From CAVQOB01 sp963714325 (GTDB lineage Bacteria; Pseudomonadota; Alphaproteobacteria; Rhizobiales; Hyphomicrobiaceae), in NCBI GenBank assembly GCA_963714325.1, contig CAVQOB010000003.1, positions 124,001 through 188,000 on the forward strand: a DNA stretch of 64,000 nt, read 5' to 3'. The first letter of the stretch is position 1; every line of letters begins with the position of its first letter. The notes under the pieces were generated by a model. It was given only the letters and a program-made list of their open reading frames with translations, did not search any database and had not been told where the DNA came from. This document shows positions 1-7,668 of this stretch, piece by piece. The position numbers and the translations under genes are program-made.

Positions 1-748
1 CTGAGATGGCCAATGCTGCGTCGATCACGGCGCGCGGCGGATGCGTGAAGCGGCGGCCATGCGGGGTGAATAGCGCGAGCGAGTAGCCGTCGCGCCGTTG
101 CTCATCGGCAAAGCGCCAGGCGCGATCGCGATAGAGTCCGACCAAGGCCGCGACCCAGCCGTCACCATAGAGATCAGGCCATTGATCGGCGAAGCGCAGG
201 TGGGCTTCGATGATGGTTCCGCCGATCGTTTCGACATTCAACATGCCGGTGTAGTCGGCGAGATTTGCCTCAGTCCATCGCGCGAGCGATGTTTCGAGAT
301 GCAGCATGGCGGTGGCATGGACCGTCCAATAATCGAACATGCCGCCGCGCGTCGGTTTTCCCGTGGCGTGTCTGATCCAACGCGTCTTGCCGTTCGTGAT
401 AGCCACGTCAGTGGAGACGTGCGGACCGTCGCAGAGCGGCATCCACATGTGGCCTGGCGTGTTGTGGGCGCGGTAGTTGTCGGGCGACGTCAGCACGCGG
501 CTACCGACGCCCATACCGCCGAAATTGTAAATCGGTTTAGAGAACACGGGATAGCGCGTTGGTGCCAGTCCATGTGGACCCGCCTCAAGCCCTTGACTCA
601 GCGCCACCTGCAGCTTGTCAAAAACCCAACGGTGCTTGGGATTCCACGACCAGGCCTCCGGATCGTCGGTCGGGATCAGCACGTCGTCGGGGCAGCCTGC
701 GTTCGCAAAATACTGATGGCGCCATGGCGCTGGCTCGATGATGGGCAT
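1..748 (-). CDS. Uncharacterised protein, C-terminus beyond left edge
   Basis: Reading the minus strand from an ATG at 748 gives an uninterrupted frame of 249 codons that runs off the left edge, so the C-terminus is missing. The translation looks like a real soluble protein: it has balanced composition, no low-complexity runs and no signal peptide. Visible segments include FSKPIYNFGGMGVGSRV near residue 70 and GGTIIEAHLRFADQWPDLYG near residue 180. The Lys-Pro and the later Glu/His/Arg motif are loosely reminiscent of ATP-grasp proteins, but that is only a guess. It lies 155 bases downstream of an E1 alpha/beta pair on the same strand and may belong to that operon. I do not recognise the family. 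No strong ribosome binding site precedes the start, so the exact N-terminus is uncertain. Confidence 0.6.
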   Translation of the reverse strand, partial: MPIIEPAPWRHQYFANAGCPDDVLIPTDDPEAWSWNPKHRWVFDKLQVALSQGLEAGPHGLAPTRYPVFSKPIYNFGGMGVGSRVLTSPDNYRAHNTPGHMWMPLCDGPHVSTDVAITNGKTRWIRHATGKPTRGGMFDYWTVHATAMLHLETSLARWTEANLADYTGMLNVETIGGTIIEAHLRFADQWPDLYGDGWVAALVGLYRDRAWRFADEQRRDGYSLALFTPHGRRFTHPPRAVIDAALAIS

Positions 749-903
749 GGGGATCGTGTTCCGACTTCGACACTTGGTATCTTGTCATTTCGGCATTTAT
801 TGCCGGGATCGATCGTGCCGCCAGCAATGGAGCCAGCCGTTGGATGGACCCCAGGCATAGGGCCCGGGACGACAGCTGGGACGCAACCGCTGGTGACGGA
901 ATA

Positions 904-1884
904 TCATCTCGCCGCCACCGCCGCTCTTGCCGCGGCGGCGATTTTCTCAGGCGTGACGCGAACGGCATTTTCCAGCGGCGGAGAGAAGGGAATCGGGATC
1001 CGCGGCGCACCAAGCCGCTTGGCGACCTTGATGTTGGATGGTCCCAACCGATCAATCACCCGCGCGACGATCTCAGCGCCAAACCCGCCGACTTCGACGG
1101 CCTCATGCACGACCAGCAGGCGCTTGGTCTTCTTCACCGATGCGACGACGGTGTCCTCATCCCATGGCCAGAGCGTTCTCAGATCAAAGGCATCGCAGGA
1201 GACGCCATTCATAGCCAGGGCCGCCGTTGCGATCTCGACCTGCGGCGTGATCGTCGACCAGGTGACGATGGTGAGATCGCCGCCCTCACGCAAGCGTCGG
1301 GCGCGGCCGAACGGGATTGGCTGGATGATACCATCGGGGATGTGTCCGGTTTGCTGCCAGAGGTCCTTCGGATCAAAAAACAGGACTGGATCATCGGAGC
1401 GGATGGCAGAGACAAGGAGGCCCGCTTCATCGGCGGGCGAGGAGGGTGCTACGACTACGACACCCGGCAAATGCACGAACCACAACTCGAGCATCTGCGA
1501 ATGCTGTGCGGCCGAGTTGCGCCACATGCCGTGCGGCATGCGGATGACGACGGCGGGCTTGGCCTGACCACCGAGCATATAGCGAATTTTCGCGATCTGA
1601 TTGACCAATTCGTCCATGGCACACATGACGAAATCGAAGATGCGCATCTCGATGATCGGCCGCGTGCCGACCAGCGCCGCGCCGAGGCCGGCGCCCATGA
1701 TGGTCGATTCCGAAATTGGCGTTGAGACGACGCGCTCGGGACCGAATTCCTCGAGAAAGCCTTTGTACTGTCCCCACAGTGCGCCGCGCGCGACGTCTTC
1801 GCCGAGCACCCAGACGCGGGGATCGCGGCGCATTTCCTGCAGCGCTGCAAGGCGGCCGGCTTCGATCAAAGTCACCTCAGCCAT
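904..1884 (-). CDS. 2-oxoacid dehydrogenase E1 component, beta subunit
   Basis: The 326-residue product matches the beta subunit of the heterotetrameric ThDP-dependent E1 of pyruvate, acetoin and branched-chain 2-oxoacid dehydrogenases. It starts MAEVTLIEAGRLAALQEM and contains the typical WVLGEDVARGALWG and PIIEMRIFDFVMCAMDELVN stretches. Length is normal for the family (about 325). The ATG at 1884 lies inside the end of the E1 alpha gene (8-base overlap), so the two subunits are translationally coupled. A longer reading to 1950 is possible but would overlap the alpha gene more and lacks family similarity. No E2 or E3 gene is visible, so the substrate (pyruvate, acetoin or another 2-oxoacid) cannot be assigned. 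Confidence 0.9.
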   Translation of the reverse strand: MAEVTLIEAGRLAALQEMRRDPRVWVLGEDVARGALWGQYKGFLEEFGPERVVSTPISESTIMGAGLGAALVGTRPIIEMRIFDFVMCAMDELVNQIAKIRYMLGGQAKPAVVIRMPHGMWRNSAAQHSQMLELWFVHLPGVVVVAPSSPADEAGLLVSAIRSDDPVLFFDPKDLWQQTGHIPDGIIQPIPFGRARRLREGGDLTIVTWSTITPQVEIATAALAMNGVSCDAFDLRTLWPWDEDTVVASVKKTKRLLVVHEAVEVGGFGAEIVARVIDRLGPSNIKVAKRLGAPRIPIPFSPPLENAVRVTPEKIAAAARAAVAAR

Positions 1885-2884
1885 GTCGCACCGCTCCAAC
1901 ATCTTGCACATCGTCGTAGGCGATGGATGCCTGCGGCCAAGGGGCGGCATTGGCTTGCGCCCGACAGGCCAGCATCTCGGTTGTGGCTTCGGCGTCGACG
2001 CGCTGGAGATCGACGGCGCTCACACCGCGTTCGCCGAGCGTCGCCTTGAGGCGCTGGATCGGGCAGCGTGCTTTCCAGGCGGTGACTTCGTTTGGGTCGC
2101 GCCATGCGGCGGCGTCGGTCGAGGTGTGGCCGGTCCAGCGATAGGTCTTGGCGTGGAGGATGCGTGGGCCACCGCCGCGACGGATGTCCGAGACCAGATG
2201 GGCGGTTGCATCATCGACGGCGAGACAATCATTGCCATCGACGACGCGACCGGTGACGCCGAGCGACTGAGCACGCGCCATGACACCCTCGCCGGCGGTG
2301 ACGCTGGCTGCTGCCGTGAAGGCCGCGACGCCATTGTCCTCGCAGACGAACAGTACTGGGAGTTTATACAGCGCCGCCCAGTTCAATCCTTCAAGGAATG
2401 GTCCGCGATTGATGGCGCCGTCGCCGAAAAAGCAGACCGCGATGGCGGTTGAACGCAACATCTTGAGGCCCTGCGCCGCACCGACCGCAATCGGAATACC
2501 GCCGGCGACGACGCCATTGGCGCCGAGCATGCCGACAGAGAAATCGGCGATGTGCATCGAGCCGCCCTTGCCGCCGCAATACCCACCCTCGCGGCCATAA
2601 AGCTCAAGGAACATGCGATCGGCACGCGCACCCTTGGCGAGGGCGTGGCCGTGACCACGATGGTTGGAGGTGATACGATCCTCGATGCTGAGGTTGGCGC
2701 AGACGCCGGCAGCAACGGCTTCCTGGCCGATCGAGACATGCAGGGGGCCTGGAATTTCGCCGGCCTTGTGGGCGGCAAGTGCTGCCTCCTCAAAGGCGCG
2801 GATGCGCACCATCATCCGGTAGAGTTCGGCGAGGCGTCCAAGATTGTTCCCGGGCCCCGCCGTCGGCTGCTGCGCTGCCGTCAT
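1877..2884 (-). CDS. 2-oxoacid dehydrogenase E1 component, alpha subunit
   Basis: The 335-residue product carries the ThDP-binding motif: GDG at residues 154-156 followed by N184 (FFGDGAINRGPFLEG ... VLFVCEDN). The E1 alpha signature regions GHGHALAKGA and GGYCGGKGGSMHIAD are also present. With the overlapping beta subunit it would form an alpha2beta2 enzyme that decarboxylates a 2-oxoacid and passes the acyl group to a lipoyl domain. The ATG at 2884 has AGGA about 5 bases upstream. It is first in the minus-strand cluster; the promoter should lie between 2885 and 2996, shared with the divergent small gene at 2997. Acetoin or pyruvate is the usual substrate of such short E1 alpha proteins. Confidence 0.9.
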   Translation of the reverse strand: MTAAQQPTAGPGNNLGRLAELYRMMVRIRAFEEAALAAHKAGEIPGPLHVSIGQEAVAAGVCANLSIEDRITSNHRGHGHALAKGARADRMFLELYGREGGYCGGKGGSMHIADFSVGMLGANGVVAGGIPIAVGAAQGLKMLRSTAIAVCFFGDGAINRGPFLEGLNWAALYKLPVLFVCEDNGVAAFTAAASVTAGEGVMARAQSLGVTGRVVDGNDCLAVDDATAHLVSDIRRGGGPRILHAKTYRWTGHTSTDAAAWRDPNEVTAWKARCPIQRLKATLGERGVSAVDLQRVDAEATTEMLACRAQANAAPWPQASIAYDDVQDVGAVRHG

Positions 2885-2996
2885 GTTCCTCGCCTTTCGC
2901 GTTTCGCTTGCTGATCCTGAAATGCCATGATCTAAAAATCAAGGATCCCGGTCGCGGGAGCCTCGCGTTGCGCGCTGAACGATGCAGGAGATGCAC

Positions 2997-3245
2997 ATGA
3001 GCCGCTTAGTCGCACTTGCCACCGTGTTGTTGATCGCGACGATCATGACCGTCGCGCATGCTTGGACCTTTGGCGTTCATGGCGTTGCGCAAGGGGCGGG
3101 TCCCTGTGGAAAAATTTGCAACAATCGATGTGCGGTGGCCGTTGGTCGCGGCATGAACGAATGCATGTCGAAGTGCTTGTCGCAATGCAGTGCCAAAGTC
3201 GCAACCAAGACGGGTAAGGGTCGGATGAAAAGCAAGATGCGGTGA
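2997..3245 (+). CDS. Small secreted Cys-rich protein with two CX3CX3C motifs
   Basis: An 82-residue protein. The ATG at 2997 is chosen because AGGAG (2986-2990) lies 6 bases upstream; earlier in-frame ATGs at 2982 and 2991 overlap or abut that site. The N-terminus (MSRLVALATVLLIATIMTVAHA) is a clear Sec signal peptide with a likely cut after AHA. The mature part has six cysteines in two evenly built groups, CGKICNNRC and CMSKCLSQC, each C-x3-C-x3-C, separated by 10 residues. It ends in a Lys/Arg-rich tail. Such spacing suits a disulfide-linked or metal-binding helical hairpin in the periplasm. I do not recognise a family and assign no function. It is divergent from the E1 genes. Confidence 0.65.
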   Translation: MSRLVALATVLLIATIMTVAHAWTFGVHGVAQGAGPCGKICNNRCAVAVGRGMNECMSKCLSQCSAKVATKTGKGRMKSKMR

Positions 3246-3291
3246 TCGACGACATTGGAATGACACAAAGGGCGCAAGCGAGAGCATTGCA

Positions 3292-4134
3292 TTGAACTCC
3301 TTTTTCATCCCATCGCCTCTCGTCCTCGACAGCGTCACGCAGCTGTTGCCCGAACATCGCGGACGCGCGGCCTATTGCGCCTCACACGGCGGCATTTATG
3401 CCGGATACTACGCGGCGAGGATGGGCATTGGCGCCATCATTCTCAATGACGCGGGTGTTGGTCGTGACCGCGCGGGGCTTGCTGGTGGAGTGCTGTTGGA
3501 TGGCCTCGGTGTACCAACCGCGGCAATCTCTCATATGTCAGCGCGCATTGGCGATGGCCATGATGGTGCGGCGCGCGGAGTGCTGTCTTTCGTCAACGCG
3601 GCTGCGGCTCGGGTTGGTTTAACTGTCGGGATGCACTGCCGTGCGGCGCTCGATCGGTTGAGTGCCGCGCACCTCTCCCCATCGCCGCCGCCGCAACCGA
3701 TCGCCGAACAACGCTTCGAGCATCCAACGCTCACCCGCGACGGTGTTCGCGTTATCGTCATGGATTCGAACGGCGATGTCTGCGCCGAGGATGTGGGCCA
3801 AGTGATCGTGACAGGTTCCCACGGCGGCTTGCTGGGTGGCAAACCCGAGACGGCCGTGAAACACTCTGTCTTCGCCGCCGTCTACAACGACGCCGGGATT
3901 GGCATCGATCGCGCGGGCATTTCGCGCCTTCCTGTCCTCGACGCGCGCGGCATTGCTGGTGCCTGTGTGTCGCACATGTCCGCGCGCATTGGCGATGGTC
4001 GATCGACGCTTGATGATGGCGTGATCTCAGCGCTCAATGACACGGCGCAGCGTCATGGCGGCGCCATCGGTCAGAATTGCAGTGAATTCGTTGCGGCTAT
4101 GGTCGCAGCGCGCATCAGGGAAAACAAAGCATGA
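3292..4134 (+). CDS. Uncharacterised protein with tandem duplicated domain
   Basis: A 280-residue protein made of two related halves. Half 1 has SHGG (31-34), NDAGVGRDRAG (52-62) and SHMSARIGDG (80-89). Half 2 repeats them as SHGG (176-179), NDAGIGIDRAG (199-209) and SHMSARIGDG (227-236). A Pro-rich linker lies near 129-136. No signal peptide or membrane segment is visible, so it is probably cytoplasmic. The start is TTG at 3292 with GAGAG about 7 bases upstream; no suitable ATG exists. Its stop overlaps the ATG of the ThDP enzyme by 4 bases (ATGA), implying coupled translation and linked roles. The conserved Ser-His-Gly-Gly and Asn-Asp-Ala-Gly motifs suggest a catalytic or ligand-binding fold, but I cannot name its activity. 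Confidence 0.75.
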   Translation: MNSFFIPSPLVLDSVTQLLPEHRGRAAYCASHGGIYAGYYAARMGIGAIILNDAGVGRDRAGLAGGVLLDGLGVPTAAISHMSARIGDGHDGAARGVLSFVNAAAARVGLTVGMHCRAALDRLSAAHLSPSPPPQPIAEQRFEHPTLTRDGVRVIVMDSNGDVCAEDVGQVIVTGSHGGLLGGKPETAVKHSVFAAVYNDAGIGIDRAGISRLPVLDARGIAGACVSHMSARIGDGRSTLDDGVISALNDTAQRHGGAIGQNCSEFVAAMVAARIRENKA

Positions 4135-5870
4135 CCACCCCCGCCTCTAACTCCACCCGCGCGATGACCGGCGGCATGGCGCTTGCCGAAATGCTGAGAT
4201 TGCACGGCGTTGGCCCGATGTTCGGCATGGGCGGCTTTCAGCTGCTGCCGTTCTACGAGGCGTGCCGGGCGCTCAGTCTCAAGCATTATCTGATCAACGA
4301 CGAGCGCTGCGGCGCCTTCGCGGCGGACGCTTATGCGAAAGTCACCAACCGACCCGGTGTCGTCGACGCGACGCTTGGGCCCGGCGCCACCAACCTCATC
4401 ACTGGCATCGTCGAGAGCCTCAATGCCGGCTTGCCGATGATCGTCATCACCGGCAATGCCAATCGCGAACACGCGACCAAGAATATGACGCAGGAAACGC
4501 GGCAGGTCGAAATCCTCCGCCCGATCGTCAAGGAGGTGATCCGCGTCGAGGTGTTGAAGCGCGTGCCCGAGCATGTCCGCCGCGCGTTCGCCGTCGCGAC
4601 ATCAGGGCGGCCGGGGCCCGTGTTGATCGACGTGCCCGAGGACATCGCGCACGGCGAAATGAATTTTGACGTGTCGGACTTCTGGGTTGATCCGGGCACG
4701 CTGAAGGCGCAGGCGCGGCGTTCGCGGCCGGGTGCCAGCGACATCGAGCGCGCCGCCGCCATGCTCGCCAAAGCGCAACGCCCGTTGATCCTCGCCGGCG
4801 GTGGCATCCATATCTCCGAGGCCTACGACGCGTTGCTGTCTTTGGCGCGCGTTCATGGCATTCCCGTCGCGCACACGATGAGCGGCAAGGGGGCGATCGC
4901 TTGCTCTGATCCGCACTCCGCCGGCCTCTTCGGCCGCTATGACCGCATCGCCAACGCGCTGATTGCGGCGTCCGATTGCCTGTTGGTCGTCGGCTGTAAG
5001 CTCGGCGAAATCGCAACCAAGCGCTTTGTGCTGATCCCGCAGGGTAAGCCGCTGATCCACATCGAGATCGACCCGACGGAGATCGGCCGCACCACACGCA
5101 CCGATGTGGCGCTGGTGGGTGATGCGCGGTTGTCGCTGATTGATCTCGCCAGTGCACTCGGCAAAGGTAACGCGAGCAAGCGCAATGACTATCTCGGGGA
5201 AATTCCAAAACGGATGGCCGAATGGAAAGCCGGCGCTGCCGACCGGATGGAGTCCAAGGAAACGCCGATCAACGTTGGCCGGCTGATGGGCGAACTGAAC
5301 AAAACGATGCCCGCCGACGGCATCGTCGTCGCTGATGGCGGTTTCGCCGCGCACTGGGGCGGGCTGATGTTCGACACTAAACAGGCCGGCCGCCACTTCC
5401 TGCCCGACCGCGGCTTCGCGTCGATTGGCTACGGCGTTCCCGGTGGCATCGGCGCGCAGATCGGCGCGGGCAAGCGCCGCGTTGTCTCGTTGACGGGGGA
5501 CGGCGGTTTCAACATGAGCCTCGGCGAACTGGAAACGGCGCGCCGGGTCGGTGCCAACTTCGTGACGGTCGTTTTCAACAACGCGGCGTCGGGATACGTC
5601 AAGGCGCTACAGCACGCGGTCTATGGCCAAGGCAACTATCAATCGTCTGATCTCATCGAAATGGACTACGCGGCGATCGCCAATGGCTTCGGTTGCCACG
5701 GCATCCGCGTGACCGATCCGGAAAAATTGAGCGCGGCCATCAAGGACGGCCTCGCCAACACGTCGACGCCGACCGTCATTGACGTCATCGTGACCCGCGA
5801 CCCCGCCAAGATGCTCCCCGCGGCGGACAATCGCGCGTTGAAAGTGCAGAAGGGCGATCGGCCGGTGTAA
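4131..5870 (+). CDS. ThDP-dependent enzyme, acetolactate synthase-like
   Basis: The 579-residue product has the three-domain layout of the acetolactate synthase/benzoylformate decarboxylase family. The N-terminal domain carries the cofactor-activating glutamate E58 in NDERCGAFAADAY. The central domain contains a Rossmann-like region (residues about 200-340). The C-terminal domain carries the ThDP motif GDG at 456-458 with the closing Asn pair at 483-484. The glutamate argues against glyoxylate carboligase, which lacks it. No ilvH-type regulatory subunit is nearby, so a catabolic role is more likely than branched-chain amino acid synthesis. Instead it is coupled by a 4-base overlap to the duplicated protein upstream. 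The substrate is not predictable from sequence alone. Confidence 0.85.
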   Translation: MTTPASNSTRAMTGGMALAEMLRLHGVGPMFGMGGFQLLPFYEACRALSLKHYLINDERCGAFAADAYAKVTNRPGVVDATLGPGATNLITGIVESLNAGLPMIVITGNANREHATKNMTQETRQVEILRPIVKEVIRVEVLKRVPEHVRRAFAVATSGRPGPVLIDVPEDIAHGEMNFDVSDFWVDPGTLKAQARRSRPGASDIERAAAMLAKAQRPLILAGGGIHISEAYDALLSLARVHGIPVAHTMSGKGAIACSDPHSAGLFGRYDRIANALIAASDCLLVVGCKLGEIATKRFVLIPQGKPLIHIEIDPTEIGRTTRTDVALVGDARLSLIDLASALGKGNASKRNDYLGEIPKRMAEWKAGAADRMESKETPINVGRLMGELNKTMPADGIVVADGGFAAHWGGLMFDTKQAGRHFLPDRGFASIGYGVPGGIGAQIGAGKRRVVSLTGDGGFNMSLGELETARRVGANFVTVVFNNAASGYVKALQHAVYGQGNYQSSDLIEMDYAAIANGFGCHGIRVTDPEKLSAAIKDGLANTSTPTVIDVIVTRDPAKMLPAADNRALKVQKGDRPV

Positions 5871-5874
5871 TACT

Positions 5875-5940
5875 GTCATCCCGTGCGCAGTGCGATGCGA
5901 AGCGTCAGCGCAGTTTCGCGCTGCAGACACGGGATCTCGC
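5875..5940 (+). repeat. Dispersed palindromic repeat unit, copy 1
   Basis: The unit opens with GTCATCCCGTGCGCAGTGCG and closes with CACGGGATCTCGCGA. The ends CCCGTG and CACGGG can pair, so it can fold into a long hairpin. Head and tail match the short intergenic repeats common in alphaproteobacterial chromosomes (heads of the type GTCATCCCG, tails of the type CGGGATC). Confidence 0.55.
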
Positions 5941-5972
5941 GAGACATGCGTTCACAAGAACACGCATCTGCG

Positions 5973-6031
5973 GGGCATCATTCCCGCCGGCCTTCGCCGG
6001 GGTCCATGCTGCGCCGCGCGCGGGATGACAT
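5973..6031 (-). repeat. Dispersed palindromic repeat unit, copy 2, inverted
   Basis: Read on the minus strand this begins GTCATCCCGCGCGCGGCGCA and continues CATGGACCCCGGCGAAGGCC, then GGCGGGAATGATG. It shares the GTCATCCCG head with the two flanking copies but points the other way. The inner GGCGAAGGCC part is itself a small hairpin. Confidence 0.5.
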
Positions 6032-6054
6032 CGTGGGCAATGACACTCAAAATC

Positions 6055-6097
6055 GTCATCCCGCAAGCCGTGCGGAGCATGGCTGTCCGGGATCTTT
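6055..6097 (+). repeat. Dispersed palindromic repeat unit, copy 3
   Basis: This shorter copy reads GTCATCCCGCAAGCCGTGCG, then GAGCATGGCTGTCCGGGATC. It shares the head with copies 1 and 2 and the CGGGATCT-like tail with copy 1. The three units within about 220 bases form a small cluster between two convergent genes. Confidence 0.5.
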
Positions 6098-6330
6098 ACG
6101 AATGAGAGTTTTGCTGCAAGTTGCACCGTTGTGGCCAAGAAGGATTGGCATCGACATAAGGGCTACGACGATGCCGTGAGAGCGCATTACACTGTCGCGC
6201 CGCCGAATTAGAGATTGGTTCGCAAGGTGTTCAGATACTTCTGCCCCGCTTTCGACGCGGCGCAAATCGGAATTTTTATTGCCTAAATTTGGCACAACTG
6301 ACCACTAGTACGCTCTACTCACCCACTCCT

Positions 6331-7575
6331 CTACCCCAACGCCCCAATCGCCGCCTCAACGCCGCCGCCCGTGTGCGGCACGCCTGCGGCGCGCATCGCG
6401 AGTTCGGTGGTGGCGAGTGCGCCAAGCAGCATGGGTTCGTTGAGATCGCCCAAGTGGCCGATGCGGATCATGCGGCCGGCGAGGGGGCCGAGGCCGCCGC
6501 CGAGCGATAAATTATAGCGATCGATCGCAATCTTCCGCATCGCGTTGGCGTCGTGCCCATCCGGCATCAGGATCGCCGACACGCTGTCGGAATAGCGCGC
6601 GGCATCTGCGGGTAGAAGTTCAATCCCCGTCACCGCGCCGGAAATCCCCTGCAATCCGATGCTGGCACCACTGCGGGCATTCTGCCCCCAATGTGCTACC
6701 GCTGCCCGCACCGCGCCTGCGAGACGGCGATGCCGTGCGAGTGCGGCATCGAGCCCTTCCTCTTCCAACATCTTGATCGCCTCATCCATGCCGAAGAACA
6801 GATGCACCGGCGTCGTGCCGGGCACGCGCTGCGGTTGCATGGTGCGCATACCCTTCCAATTGAAATACGAACGCGGCGTGGTGATCGTCTCGGATTTTGC
6901 CAGCGCCTTGTGACTGATGCCGGTGAACGACAATCCCGTCACCATCATCAGCCCCTTCTGACTGCCGCCGACGACGAGATCGAGACCCCAGTCGTCCATC
7001 CGCACGTCGATCGATCCCAGCGACGAGATGGTGTCGACCAGCAGGAATGCAGGATGCTTGGCCGCGTCGATCGCCTTGCGAATGTCGGCGAGCGGCTGCA
7101 CAACGCCGGTCGCGGTCTCGTTGTGGACGACCATCACGCCTTTGATCTCGCCCTTGCTGTCAGCCTTGAGGCGCGCTTGGATTTGCTCGGGCGTCACGCC
7201 GCGCCGCCAATCCGCTGTCAGTGTCTCGACGGTGTAGCCGAGGTCCGTCGCCATCATCCCCCAGTGGATCGCAAAGTGCCCGCTGTCGATCAGCAAAAAA
7301 CGGTCGCCCGGCTCAAAGCAATTGACGAAGGCAGCCTCCCACGCGCCGTGCCCATTCGCCGCGTAGAACAGCAGGTTCTGCTTGGTCCGCAGCACCCGCA
7401 TGACGCCCGCATGCGCGCGGCGGAACACGGCCAGAAAATCCTCGGCCATAAAATCAACCGTCGCGCGGTTCATGGCGCCGAGAATGCGATCGGGAATATT
7501 GGTTGGCCCCGGATTGAAGAAGAATTGCCGGCCGCGCGCGGTCGGATTGTTCGGGGTTTGGGGTGCTGGCGCCAC
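6331..7575 (-). CDS. Class V PLP aminotransferase, serine/alanine-glyoxylate type
   Basis: The 414-residue product matches the class V (fold type I) aminotransferases that use glyoxylate as amino acceptor, such as serine-glyoxylate and alanine-glyoxylate aminotransferase. Evidence includes FNPGPTNIPDRIL at the start, SGHFAIHWGMMATDLGY, FLLVDTISSLGS for cofactor contact, and the PLP-binding lysine K207 in VVGGSQKGLM. Length is normal. The start is GTG at 7575 with AGAGG about 10 bases upstream. It stands alone on the minus strand. Such enzymes serve the serine cycle, photorespiration-like glyoxylate use or purine/ureide breakdown; nothing nearby decides which. Aspartate-glyoxylate aminotransferases (BhcA) belong to the same family and cannot be excluded. 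Confidence 0.85.
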   Translation of the reverse strand: MAPAPQTPNNPTARGRQFFFNPGPTNIPDRILGAMNRATVDFMAEDFLAVFRRAHAGVMRVLRTKQNLLFYAANGHGAWEAAFVNCFEPGDRFLLIDSGHFAIHWGMMATDLGYTVETLTADWRRGVTPEQIQARLKADSKGEIKGVMVVHNETATGVVQPLADIRKAIDAAKHPAFLLVDTISSLGSIDVRMDDWGLDLVVGGSQKGLMMVTGLSFTGISHKALAKSETITTPRSYFNWKGMRTMQPQRVPGTTPVHLFFGMDEAIKMLEEEGLDAALARHRRLAGAVRAAVAHWGQNARSGASIGLQGISGAVTGIELLPADAARYSDSVSAILMPDGHDANAMRKIAIDRYNLSLGGGLGPLAGRMIRIGHLGDLNEPMLLGALATTELAMRAAGVPHTGGGVEAAIGALG

Positions 7576-7668
7576 GACGTTTATCCTCTGTCCAATAGTG
7601 TTCGGCGCGAGGTTAGCGATTGCTGGCGGGGTTGACGAGGGCGAAACGCTGATCCCGACAGGGCGGGG

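Larger units (their letters stand above)
5871..6330. other. 460-base intergenic region between convergent genes
   Basis: No convincing gene lies here. The left two thirds hold three related palindromic repeat units, listed separately. The rest (about 6100-6330) is non-coding and less G/C-rich. I see no clear intrinsic terminator with a T-run for either convergent neighbour. Confidence 0.6.

Noticed and set aside
98..1567. Long open frame on the plus strand opposite the E1 beta and left-edge genes
   Set aside because: Its translation has no family likeness, and the minus-strand genes with clear motifs occupy the same DNA; it is a by-product of high G/C codon use.
4131..5870. Glyoxylate carboligase for the ThDP enzyme
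   Set aside because: The cofactor-activating glutamate is present (E58), whereas glyoxylate carboligase has Val there.
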